From Apostichopus japonicus (lineage: Eukaryota > Echinodermata > Holothuroidea > Aspidochirotida > Stichopodidae), in the NCBI RefSeq assembly GCF_037975245.1, contig NC_092568.1, forward strand, positions 16,449,001 through 16,513,000: a stretch of DNA of 64,000 nucleotides, in the 5' to 3' direction. Below, in pieces: positions 24,954-37,053 of the stretch. A program made the position numbers and the translations under genes. Positions within the stretch are counted from its first letter, which is position 1. The number at the start of each line of letters is the position of its first letter. The notes beneath the pieces are model-generated. The model was not told the origin of the DNA and ran no database searches. It saw only the letters and a program-made list of their open reading frames with translations.

Positions 24954-26871
24954 CTTGCTTCAAAAGTTGAAGATATTCTTCAATGTAAACTCATTCATCA
25001 TGTAATTCTGTATCTAACTTGGGCGGAGGGGCGACGTACGGAAGCGTAGAAGAAACAAGTACATTGACGACGTACACACATTACAAAACGTCAAAAATCT
25101 ATATATAAAAAAGTGTTTTGCACACTTACTATAATCTATCCAAACCCGATAAAACTTTGGAAAACAGTAATAGATTTTGACCTTTTTTTATACGCAACGT
25201 ATATGGATGTAATGTGGTGTCCTTTTTACGCCACCGTGGTAAACGGTGAAGATCTGAGTAATACCCTAATTGTGTGCATAAATCTGAGCACATGGGGACC
25301 ATGAGTGAGAAATATTAGAACCTTGCAAAATAGATGAAAGATCAAACCGACCATCCTACCTCCTCCCCTCCCAAACAATAATAATGTTATTAATTCTCAG
25401 AGGTGACCGTATGTACTTTCATAGCTTCTAAATTTAAAGAATAGTCATACTGTAATGAAAGCCATAGCCTACCATAAAGTAGAGAGTTTGGACTGGAATG
25501 CTGTGACGGCTTAAGTTCCGAAGTTATCATCATAGAGGTAGCCTTGAGTGTTATTCAATCACGTGACAGAGGTGATAATGTGGATGAACAATGGTCTTTA
25601 TAGATTTGGAAATTGTACTCCAATTAACAGTCCATCGCCAAATTACATAGTACGCTGTACTTACGACATACGCGTTTAGTATGTTTAGTTTTAATCGTTT
25701 TCTTTGGTCATACGGTAACTCATGAAATCATCAATCGGGTAGCGAAGTAGCATTTAGCGTTCCTATATAGTGGTGTTTACTAGCATTCCTACATCCACTC
25801 AACATCCACCAAACTTGGATTTCTAGGTGATAATGATAGCATTAGTTTCATCACCGGTAGTAATATATTCTAGCTGGTGCGGTATTTTATATTCCGATTG
25901 GGGTCTTTGTTGCGCCGGTTACAACTTAATATTAACTATCAATTAGTTCAGATACTAATACACTGATATCGTTAGAGCAATTCTTCAAACTCGGCTTATA
26001 TCCAAGGTGTTTTTTAATCGGCTCATGCATGTGTCTGATTAGTCACAACTTTCACTTCCTCCGTCATAACATACACCAGCTGAATGGTTCTGGTTCACAA
26101 TCTCAAAATAACTGAATTCCATGCAGTAACTCATGCGATTATTCGTGTGAGGTCACTTCCCAAAGAACTTTTGTTCAAGTTCGGTCCTTTCATACATTTC
26201 GATAGCTTAACTAACTGTATAAGATGTAACGACGTAATGACAATTGTTTGCAAACGTACAAATAATTCGATTGGTATTCCCACATATGGATCTTACCGGG
26301 GGGGGGGGGGGACCGGGGGTGCGGAGGGGGGGGGGCAGGAGACATCTTCTTGTTCTTTCAATTCTTTACAACATGAGCTTATAGCTATATACATTTACAT
26401 ATAGCAGAATAAAGGCGAGAGTGGTTAGAGGTTGAGGCTCGAGTCGCTATTCTGATTTCATTGCAAATATGAACCAAATAGCCTTTGTTAAATATAGTAT
26501 CACAGAACCTTAAGAATATGCAATTCCAGCATGTTATGATTATAGAATATTTAGATGAAGTACATACTCTTCTATAACTGGTGATGTTACTGGGAAATTG
26601 CTTAACCATCATTCCAAACACACATACACACCCATGCAAACAAACTAATTTCTCTCAAGCAAAGGATTTAGTTTTTTATAGTGTTTTATTTACTTATTCT
26701 TTATTTATAGTTTTTTATTTACTTTTTCTTTATTTTTAGTTATTTATTTCAATATCAGTCATCATCAAAAGCATTTTAGCAGTTTAGAAAGAATGTTTTT
26801 TAATAGTATTTTAGCAATTTGGAAATCTTGTTTTTTATAACATTTTGTTTAAATATATAGCAGACAAAAAT
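24954..26871. other. Gap between NEPRO and the repeat-tail membrane gene
   Basis: The NEPRO promoter should lie just above 24953. The rest is AT-rich with a poly-G tract at about 26298-26334 and no convincing exon. From 26670 to 26850 the sequence repeats short TTTATTTA and TTTTTTATA words. On the minus strand these supply several AATAAA signals (nearest at about 26740) for the downstream end of the membrane gene. Confidence 0.4.
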
Positions 26872-29800
26872 TTAATTGAAGAAACGATTTTGTATAAAAG
26901 TTATTGTGAGGAAAAACAAGGTTTCTTCGAGATTCGGGTACCGGAGACCGTTTGGAAGACTTCCAGTGCCGGTGAGTTGTTCGGTTATCTCGGTGCGAAG
27001 GTCGTTACTGCGGTTGGCGGTTTCAACGATATGGTTATGTCGAAGAGGACGGATGATATAGTCAGTTGCCAGTGGTAACTCAAGGGTGCAGGCTCTATTT
27101 CTGTTTGGAACGTCATTAGCCTGTATCACTGCAGAGTCAAGGCTACCATCGCAGGATGGAAACAGTAACTCCAGGTGGTAGGAGTCGTCGTTAAATGGAT
27201 CTTCGTCTTCATCAGTCGTTAAGCCGGTAGAATACTCAAAAGAGGAGTACTCAGTTGGCTGGTAGGTAGACCCGCCAGAGCTCATCAGAATGTCATGATT
27301 ATTGACGTCATCGATGACGTCATCTTCACTACTGATCGATGAAGTAGACGAAGAGGATGCCAGGCTGGAGGTGATGTCACTGGATGAACTGCTCAGGCTG
27401 GAGATGGTTGAGATGTTCTCAAACCCGAATGGTAAATCCAATCTGCGAGGTTCATGGCTGTGTGGAATGTCGTACATCTGCGTGAATTCAGCGCTACCAA
27501 ACGAGTTTGCAAATGGTAATTCAAGGTGGTAAGGATTACCGTAATGGGACACTTCATCTTCATCGGTCTCTGAGTCCCAGGATGCCTCAAAGTCAAATGG
27601 ACTGCTTTCGTCTGCCTGTGACTGGGTGTTAGACCTGTCAGATGCAAATATATCATCAGCAAATGGATCCACGTAGTCCTCTTGAGTTAAAAGCGATGAA
27701 GAACTGGAGGGAGATACCAATCTGGAACTCGAGTCACTGGAGGGAGGCGATACAGTGCAGAAGTTATCAAACTCCAATGGTAAGTCAATGGCGTATGCTC
27801 CATTATTGCGTGGAATGTCGTTCTCTTGGATCGTAGAGTAGAGGCTATCATCGGATGATGGAAACAGTAGCTCGAGATGGTAGGAGTCATCTTCAAATGG
27901 ATCTTCGTTTACTTCAGCCTCTGAGTAAAGGCTGTCAATTGCCATGACATCATCAACAGATGGTGCTATGTAGTCCTCTTGACTAATAATTGATGAAGAC
28001 AGCAGGCTAGAACTCGAGTCACTGGAGGGAGGCGATACAGTGCAGAAGTTATCAAACTCCAATGGTAAGTCAATGGCGTATGCTCCATTATTGCGTGGAA
28101 TGTCGTTCTCTTGGATCGTAGAGTAGAGGCTATCATCGGATGATGGAAACAGTAGCTCGAGATGGTAGGAGTCATCTTCAAATGGATCTTCGTTTGCTTC
28201 GGTCTCTGAGTAAAGGCTGTCAAATGCCATGACATCATCAACAGATGGTGCTGTGTAGTCCTCTTGACTGATAATTGATAAAGACAGCAGGCTGGAAGTC
28301 GAGCCACTGGAGGAAAGCGACAATCTTGAAGTGGTATCAGTAACCGATGGTAACACAAGAATGCGTGCTTCGTTTCTGTTTGGGCCGCCGTATTTCGTGC
28401 TCGTACCACCAAGGGTCGATTCATGGTTGGAAGCAGATGTAGAGGTACTGATCTCGTCTGGTCGGTTGTGTGCAGATCTCTTTCTATTATTCAAGCCGCA
28501 GATGACGTCTGGCGTGACAGTGAAGAATGACGAATGACACAGAACTGGGGGCAACCGACTGAAACTGCTGACTATGGGTGAAGATGACCGACTGGAGGTG
28601 GTAACAGTTGGTGAAGATAGCACACTAGAGGTTGTGACGATGGAGGTGGTGTAGACAGATGACGAAGACTCATGACGAAATACATCTTTGATACTCCTGG
28701 CACCATGGTCAATTGTTATTGTTGGTGAATAACGAGTTGGGTGTAGGAAACGTCTAGGAAACAATAGATAAGTAATATTTTACAATCGTTGAAAAGCTAC
28801 ACACTAATCGTTTGATAATACTGTAACATTTACTCAGTCTAAGATTCAGGGGGTGCCTAAATATTCCCTACAGAGGAATGGTGGTGGTATGGAAACAATT
28901 CGGTTTGGATGGTTGTGTGTTAGTAGCGACGAGCTTTGAACCTCGCTATTACATGCAGAGAATATAACACATAGATAAACGAGTAAAGAACGAACTCTGA
29001 GATTTCGTAATCTATTACTACAATCAGCCACAATACATCGGCACGAAGCCCTCAATAATAAATAGAAAACATGTACTTAAACGAAAATGGTTACAAACGA
29101 GGTCTCGAGATTGATCCACCTTATATGATGGACAGACGTCACGTGATATGTATTACGTCACTGTCCACATGGAAAGCACATGTGGCTAAAAACGTTGACA
29201 TGTAGCCTGAATAAATAGAGGGCGACATATATGATGACCAACGCCATCACACTACAATATGATTAATTTCTCCACCTAATTTAAGTTAAGTCCAGTTTAG
29301 AAAATTTACTGAGAGGGAGTTCCATGAAGGGGGAGAGGGGGGGGGGCATCCTTTTATCTTAATCTTTACATTTATAACTTCCCTGTTTCTCCCATATAGT
29401 TATCACAGTGGAACTATGATTAAGGTTCACATATTGGGAGGATAGAGAGGAATATTAGTAAGTCGTCTTTAATTTATACTTTGCAAGGAAAGAAAATGCC
29501 AATGAGTTGCTTGCAAATGTTAGTTATTTTGTTTATTTTGTTTGCCACTATTATTCATCATTGCATGGATTTACCTCTGCCGGATTTTATGACCGATGTT
29601 TTCTTCAAGTGCACGAGTGTCAAACGAGGTAGATCCCCATGGCAATAGCTGAACAGTTCTACATATCCTGTTCTGTTCGATGTTCTTGTCCTTAGGAATG
29701 CCACCGTCAGCTAAAGGGAGTTGAAAAGGAATATGTTTGTATAATCTGATTTTGTATCTGCAAATGAATAATTGGATGGAGAGGAATGGCCAAGATATAA

Positions 29801-32800
29801 AGTTAGCTTAAGACATGTAACGTAGACAGATTAGCTGCACTAACCGAAGTAACTAGACCGTGTAAAGAAATTCAACCAGTGATTATTTGGTTGGCCTCTT
29901 AATGAAGAATTCATTTACTTAAGTTTTGTTATTAACGAATATACTGACCAGCTTTGAAATAATTATGTGACATTGCCGGGAAGACGATAACTGCTGTTAA
30001 CAATTAAGGAGGTATGATGTACATATATAAACAATTAAAGTTAAGATGATGGTTCTTCGCTTGCAAATCAACTTAACAACTGACTAAATTACACAATGAG
30101 GGTACCTATAATTCTACAGAAGTCGCAGCCTAAGAATAATTCTTACCATTATCATAGAGGGCGGGAAGGTGTTCATTTGGATCATGATTTCTGTTCGAGA
30201 GTCGCCTCATGTATGTATGCAGCACGGTCTGGATGATTATACCTGAAATAAAAGAACATAAATAATTAGAATAACAACTAATCAAGTTTAAATAGTTATG
30301 TAATTCAATGTGACAACAGTCTTATGATATTATGAGATGAAAACACCAAGACTTACCACAAGTAAGTACAAACAGCAAGGTGGTCATTTGAAGATCAGAG
30401 AGGGCGTCCTTCAGTCGATCATTCTTGGTAGTAGTTGGGCAAGTCATATTCCATTGATAATCCATTGAGTTCTCAGTTGGAATCTGCTCGAAGTAACTAA
30501 GCATACCGAAGAAGACTTGATAAACGAAGGAGATGAATTCTCTTTGAAAGACTAGCAACTCGTCCACCGCTGATGAAAGGATGTCAAAGATGTACTTCGT
30601 CCATGAATGTAGATCCACGAATGCTTCTCTACTTATTCGCTGGACTCGGTGGTTAACTTTGTGGTATTGGTCAATCATGCAGTAGACGAGGGATGATAAG
30701 AGGTGCTCAGTGTTTGCTCCAGTAGTCACATGATCACTCTCAAGCTCTGAATATTCATCGTCAATATTCGTCAGATTTGTGAGAGACAAGTTTCCTTTAC
30801 TCTTTCTGTCGCTGTCGAGTCCGGAAGAGTCCATACAGTATTTGGTGTACCGATGCTGTGTTTGTGTGAACTGTGAGAAGAGAAGATAAAAAAAATCTAT
30901 AAAAATATGAAAGATGAAGCATATGTTCAAAATGCAAGCACGCATTATTCATATATTTAATACAACAACGCCACATGGGATTATCAATTAAAACATTGAG
31001 TACAAGGGCGAGGAAAGTGAGTATTTGTAGACACATCAAGGTAGTATCACATACACACACACAAACTATTTCTCTTCCTGATAACAGACAGACAGGTCTT
31101 GAAGCTCAACGTCAGATCATGCAGCAATTATAGATTCCTATCTTTTAGAAAACCAGAGATTATCTAAACGATGACCAAAAGAAGTCATTTATACAAAAAT
31201 TTCCTTGTTAACTATAGACATGGAGATATTATCGGTAGGGTGAGATAGGGAAGTGTGGGGGGGGGTAGGGCTTTAAGCCTTTTGGTTTTTCAGTTTCAGT
31301 TTATTTTATTGTTTTGATGCTCCCAGGACAAGAAAAAATCATTACATAAGGTACGGAGAAAGGTAAGAAGGAATATGAAACAGTTGCCTAACCCTGTATA
31401 AGTCAACAAGATAAGAGTACTCAGTACTTAATGCTTTTTATAATTTCACGACAAAGACGCAAAACATTCTTAGTTTTAGTTTGAAAAGAGACTTTTATAT
31501 GTGATGGGATTCAGCCTGTAGTACTGGATATATGAATATCTCTCTTGTCTGAAAATGCTGAGTATTCAAACACTAAATGGATTACATCAACCATTTTTCA
31601 CTCCAAACATTTAAATTACTAATCCTTTCATGAAATACAAAGTTCTGGAATTTGCCGATAACTGAAAAAAGCGCATTGCGGTGTTATTACATAGTATAGT
31701 TGAACACATGCTTATGCGGCCAAACTTTTTAAATTTGCTCCGACTGAGCTATACAAAACGTGAAGTAGTACGATACTTATATTCATTTAGCTTATTGTAT
31801 TTCACTTGACTTCTCTAATCGGCCGTTGTAAGTCACAATACGACATAATTAGTGACACTACATTTCAAGCGTATAGGAAACAAGCTCATTACTATATATC
31901 ATTTGGACTAGAGTTCCTTTATGAAGGAACTCTAATTTGGACTGTCTGGACAAAGTGAATCTGTCTTTGGTCAAGTTTTTTTGTATTACATTTTGCTATC
32001 ATTGATATGCGAAAACTTCTGGACTGTTTTTAATATGAATACTTATTTTTTTTTTGAAAGAAGTTGGAGGGGGCCGGGGGGGGGCGGGATAATAATTTTT
32101 AGCTATTGCGATATTCAAGATAATCACCTTTAAAATGTACCAAGCCTTTGCTCAATTAACTTGGATAAATTGATGATGACGTTGGCTCCTCAGTGCTTGA
32201 CTTAATGTTACTGTTAATCCGCTGTTTCATAAATTCCAACAAGTCGCTTGTTTTTTCATATACTCCATTTAAAACAACAGAGCACACTCGGATACATTCA
32301 ACACCATTTTCCACTGACAAATTTGTTACACATTAATAACATGTGTTGCATCTGAGGAACTGATCTTGTCATTTGTGTCTTAGACTACATTATCCAGTCA
32401 CTCTAATGGTCATTCCTGAAAAATTAATCGTGTTATATGATACCACGTGGATTGATATCAGTGATGTTAAACGGTCCACATCATATCAACTAATAATTGT
32501 ATGCTTTAAGTCTTAAGTTTCTGTAATTCCTTTTACACTATGTTAACCTTACTTAGCCTGGAACTCTCGATTACAACATTCTGTGAATTGAATACCATAC
32601 GTTTGCGTTTGTTTGTGCGATATAGTCGAGACTGAAATGGTCTTGATACGGAATATTGATATGAATGCGTCCATTAGCCTTTATGATAGTAGTTGTAGAT
32701 AAACGCGTAACGTTTAATTCCTTACCAGGTTGAGACTGTTGACGATTTCAGATGCATTTACTTCAGCAAAAATCCCAACACTTTCCGAATTAACGTGTAA

Positions 32801-32875
32801 ATCCACATCAATGATAGTTCGTGCAACCAAACAGAACAAAACACAAGCAGCTCCGAAGAAGAAAATGCGAACCAT
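26872..32875 (-). CDS. Unrecognised single-pass membrane protein with repetitive acidic Ser-rich tail
   Basis: Five exons were modelled: 32875-32726, 30870-30357, 30242-30147, 29710-29575 and 28753-26872. They have GT/AG borders and agreeing phases (2778 nt, 925 aa). Residues 1-20 (MVRIFFFGAACVLFCLVART) look like a signal peptide. The ectodomain (about 20-210) has three cysteines, N-glycosylation sites in NLSLTNLT and NMTC, and predicted-looking helices (HLLSSLVYCMIDQYHKV and DILSSAVDELLVFQREFISF). One transmembrane segment follows (about 212-232, MTTLLFVLTCGIIIQTVLHT), then the stop-transfer RRL. The cytoplasmic tail of about 690 residues is Ser-, Asp- and Glu-rich, with about 4.5 repeats of about 95 aa from residue 420 to 865. 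I recognise no family. An adhesion or receptor-like role is possible but not shown. Confidence 0.75.
27055..28275 (-). repeat. Coding tandem repeats in the tail exon
   Basis: Repeat 1 (28275-27991) and repeat 2 (27990-27706) are each 285 nt and almost identical over their whole length. Repeats 3 and 4 (27705 to about 27055) are clearly diverged, with longer Ser runs and indels. Each encodes the order SQEDY, an acidic block EDPFEDDSYHLELLF, then a second half like NGAYAIDLPLEFDNF. Confidence 0.9.
31909..31934. repeat. Perfect 11-bp hairpin
   Basis: TAGAGTTCCTT, loop TATG, AAGGAACTCTA. It lies in intron 1 of the membrane-protein gene. It may be a remnant of a foldback element, and no wider inverted repeat is evident. 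Confidence 0.8.
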
Positions 32876-32998
32876 TTCACTTCGATATAGGTAAACTGGT
32901 ATTGAGAGTCTTGTAAACGATTTATATTAATGATGAACCGGTCAGCATATGAATCTATGCATATGTTGTTGGCAAGCAATCTTTTAACTGTTCGCGTG

Positions 32999-33006
32999 TG
33001 ACGTCA
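32999..33006. promoter_or_regulatory. Perfect CRE palindrome upstream of the membrane gene
   Basis: TGACGTCA lies about 125 bp upstream of the chosen ATG at 32875, where a proximal promoter would be expected. CREB/ATF proteins bind this sequence in animals. Function here is inferred from position only. Confidence 0.4.
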
Positions 33007-33212
33007 CAGATACAGTTTCATCCAATCAGAGATCAACATACCATAATTGCGTAGAATATATCGAAGTTTGTAATTGGTCAATCCACGTTACACGTAGATA
33101 CGAGAACGCGCGCCTACCCACAGGTATGTTGTATAGTGCATCTTTGGGCCAGAGATACATGCTGTGTACAAAGATCGCAGGCTACACAGTGTGCAGCGCG
33201 CGCGTATACACT

Positions 33213-33406
33213 CAATGATGAAGTCAGCTTCTTGTGTGCGCCAAAGATCTTGAGCACCTTGGCTCAAGACATTTGACTGTTACATAAATTGTATTAATGA
33301 AAATATTAGAAATATTTTCTTTCTGAATAATAGGTAAGGTACACCTTAGCCTAAAGCCAAGTAAGTTTTTGCAGCAATGAAGTTCTCGATCCATTCGTCC
33401 TTACAT
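33213..33406 (+). repeat. Dispersed repeat, copy 1
   Basis: It shares CTTCTTGTGTGCGCCA, AAATATTTTCTTTCTGAATAA, GGTAAGGTACACCTTAGCCT and CCAAGTAAGTTTTTGCAGCA with 39565-39744 in the same order and orientation. The family is unknown. Confidence 0.85.
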
Positions 33407-34560
33407 CAGACCCAGGCATACAATTTCATAATTTTTAGCCACTTGGTGAAAAAAGTGAAATTGCTACAAATCCACTGTCTAAAATAAATTCCCAACGGAC
33501 ATGTTCTTGAATTACACCACACATCGTTACTCTGCAGACTAATGAAAGCAGCGCAAACATATTTTCTGATAATAAGCAATAATAATTTTCCCGGTACGTT
33601 TTAGGTACGCAAATAATGCAATTTTTAGACGGACGATTGCTACACCCGACTTATGTGTAGCCTACATATTTTAATGTTTACTGGCAAGAAATTCAAGTTT
33701 TTCCTTCTAACGGCACTGAATCCACCGTGGCATAAAGTTTGTATATAGCCTGAAGTTCGAGGCTTACATTCCTTTGTAGGAAGCAATGTAACTCTAAGCT
33801 TAAATTTGACCTCTGAAAAAATTAGATTTGATCGCTGTTGTATTACAAATATGTGGCTAAGTCCTTGCCACATACTTCATACATTTCACCGTTGGATATA
33901 GGCCAGACACAGAGCACCAGGACCGTCCATTGTTACCAGCTAGGCCTAGTGTGTAAATTTTTTAGTTTAGATATAAAACTGTCAAACGAGCCTTTTTTTC
34001 AGTTTTTAAGATTTTACCATTTCTTGTCCGAGCCAAAGCGGAGAGTGTAAGCTTTGATTGATTGACGAAACGGGTACGGCCAAAATGAATAAAAGAATGA
34101 TAAATGATAAAGGCCTATATATGATACTGGTCAGGCCATGTATATAGCATGGCGTGGTCTGCTTCTCAGATATATATACTAAACATAAAATGCGATCACT
34201 CTGAACAAGTTAACTTTGATTCAGTGATGATACATTTAGTCTCAAATCGGTTTGCATCTTATGGCACTTGTTTGCCGTCTCTAATGAAAACACAACATCG
34301 CCATTTGGATCAATCGAGATATGAAATACCTGCGTATATACCTACCATGTACAGTATGGATAAATGTTTGATCATATATAGTTAATTTGCACAGGGCGCC
34401 GTAGCCACTTGGATGATGAAGACACGGTGCCTGTAATTCTCCCCCTGTCCCCAAACATTCGATCATATGGCTAACATCTTATAACACGCACGGACGCAAA
34501 GTCTACACAAATGTAGTTAAAAAGATGGAAACTTACATATTTTTCATCTAACCACCTTAC

Positions 34561-34798
34561 CGAAACAAGACACCCCTGCAATTGGATCAACGTATATCCT
34601 TTCCCTTTCACCGCCATGTGCCAAATTCCGTCCCGTCTCCACACGGGCGCTGGATGTCATTTTTGTCCCTATTTTATAGACAGTATCCTGGTTCAAGCAT
34701 GTTTCCCAATTGTCAATTGTTGGACCTGTCACTTTAAAACTAGTCCCTTGGTAATCCCCTTGCCAGGACCTCGACGTGTTTGCTTCCGGTTGCATCAC
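34561..34798 (-). other. Candidate orphan first exon (79 codons)
   Basis: A minus-strand open frame begins MMQPEANTSRSW, runs through FKVTGPTIDNWETC and RIYVDPIAGVSCF, and ends at a strong donor (G|GTAAGG). It is more GC-rich than its surroundings. No downstream partner exon was found, and I do not recognise the peptide. It could be a 5' exon of the membrane gene, part of another gene, or chance. Confidence 0.3.
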
Positions 34799-37053
34799 TT
34801 CATATCCAGGCAGCTGTTTCCGTTAGTTGAGCTGTAAAGTCTGACTACACAGCTATTTATACTTAGAAACGCCGTACACTTTAAATATACATTTGTTGAC
34901 GTACAGACTACCGTACTCAATATAACCAGATACTGTGCAACTTCCATAAGATTAAGAAGTTAAAAGACGAACAAAGCGGTACCTTTGTTCAAAGGAAAGC
35001 GTGAAAATCTAGAAGAGATTAATTCTTTGTCAGGCCAAATGAGATATGACTTCGTGGCTACAAAAGTGGTAGAAAATATATTTCATATTAGGACTGATTG
35101 GATTTTGTAATATCATTTATCTGTCGTTCAATTGACATCATACATGATATTTGATACAGTAAACGTAAGCCTAAGTTAGGCTAAGCTTGTAATACTTTAG
35201 TAGTACTACTACTACTAGTAGGAATAGGATAGGCCTATCGTATATTACAATGGCTAGGCCTATACTGTCTTACCGTATTGTATTGTAAGGTGGGAACGGT
35301 AACTTCGCTATGCTAAACGAACAAACGTTCATTTAAATGACAAACTTAATGATAATATATTATATTGCTCTTTGGTTTAGTTTTATCCTTCAGATACAGT
35401 ATTTCATCATTATTTTGATCAGATTCCTCTAGAATAAGATTTATACTGTTTACAGTAATAAAAGCCGGGTGAAAAAGTGGAAGGAAAAATTTCCTGAACT
35501 TGGCACATGTTTTACAGTATAATTCCTGTAAATGGGTGAAATACTATGTGAGAATGCATCAACTTACATAAAGACAGACAGCTAAGTTGGATAATTGAAC
35601 CAGGTTAGTGGTCTCTCCAACCGTCCCTTTTGGATGTGTCTGTTTCCCTTTCACTGTTTCTTAAATTATGAAGATCCTGCTAGGATCGATAAGTATGGCA
35701 CTCATACTTTTGAATATTTAACTACACTGGCTCATGACAATAGATAAGCAGTTTTATAATGTTGTTCTCACATTGATTTTCACAGTTAGGCCTAGGTATT
35801 TAAATGCTACATCCCCAAAAATCTGTAGAATTGGGTAAAAATAGGCTGAGTTGCGCAAAATCCGTCTTAAACAAGGTAGCAATTTTAAAAGTAATATAGG
35901 GCCTATAAAACATCTGTGGGTTTTACACATCCACCTCTGAAGTAGTAAAGGCTATGTAAATTGAATGGTCTCCCTAACATCGTTCCTGCAGAACACAATG
36001 GCAGAGCTAATTTTTTAACAATCGTAGGATCATCCGAGACGACCCAAAGTTTAATCCTTCACCAACTCTTTCTGAAAATTTACACTAGAAAAATTTGACA
36101 AAGAATGTAATGTGAACATGTATCATTCTTACATGTTCCTGCAAAAAGAGGAAGTTTCATTAAAAAATATTTCAGCATTAGGAGATGCTATGCAATGCGA
36201 TATCTTTGAAGTGAAGCAAGGTTACTGCTAATGACAGGTTGGTGCAGATATATAGTTGGTGATCAGTATAATTTAGCTGCTTGGCTGGATATTGCCGATC
36301 AAATTATGAGTTTCTATATTTATCGATAATCAAAACATTAATATCTTGAGTAGTAGATAGAAGTACTTGTAAAGACAAGTTATAAAATTCTGCCAGTATA
36401 TCACCATCAAATATGCTCCTCTTTTTTAAGTGTAATCAAATGTAACATAATGTAATTGTGTCACTTTCTCACTAGTTTGAGAATGAACACAAGAGACTTC
36501 TATAATGTATGTACATCTAATCAGAAATGCATCATACTAGTAAACTTATGATGAATGTTTATTAAGGCAATGACAGAATATACAATATATGATGATATGC
36601 AGCCAGAGTGAATAGCTTGCTAATCACGTATCTCAGAGAGTCAACTATAATGCACGGTGACGCTTTTGAGTTTCAAGAATGTGATTACCCATTGAAGATT
36701 TGTTTTACTTTTAACATTATATACATGTACAGGCCAAGGATGCTTTTGATTTGAAAAAGGCTCAATTGTATTCTTTACATAAAACAATGAATGGCATTGT
36801 TTACCTTCAAAGTTTCTGACTTTACCATTGTTTCCTAGATAGGCTGCTTTGAATTTCAAACAAATAATACTCACCGAAAAACATAAAACGATTGTTGATA
36901 CGTTAGTGTTAAATGACTATCACATAAATTCTTTCCCACCCTGGCAGGATTCATGTGAAGTTGGGAAAAGCCTTCATTGAAGTAAGACCGAAAAACTGTA
37001 CCAAAATGCAAACCGCAACGATTTCTTAAATTCTTGGACTACCTTGTAACAAA

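Larger units (their letters stand above)
32876..37053. other. Divergent intergenic region
   Basis: This 4.2 kb lies between the membrane-protein gene and the ZNF839-like gene, which point away from each other. Apart from the CRE, the dispersed repeat and the candidate exon listed separately, it is AT-rich with no recognised gene. The region just above 37054 should hold the ZNF839 promoter and 5' UTR. Confidence 0.4.

Noticed and set aside
26298-26334. Poly-G tract as a G-quadruplex regulator
   Set aside because: Similar homopolymer G/C runs are scattered through the window (11857, 20384, 41653, 53581), and nothing ties this one to a promoter.
27966-28424. Second long open frame on the minus strand of the tail exon
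   Set aside because: It is a shadow of the real frame, kept open because the 285-bp repeats copy the same sequence twice.
32758-32979. 73-codon minus-strand frame around the membrane gene start
   Set aside because: It stops before the donor at 32725, while the shifted frame gives a signal peptide and joins exon 2 in phase.
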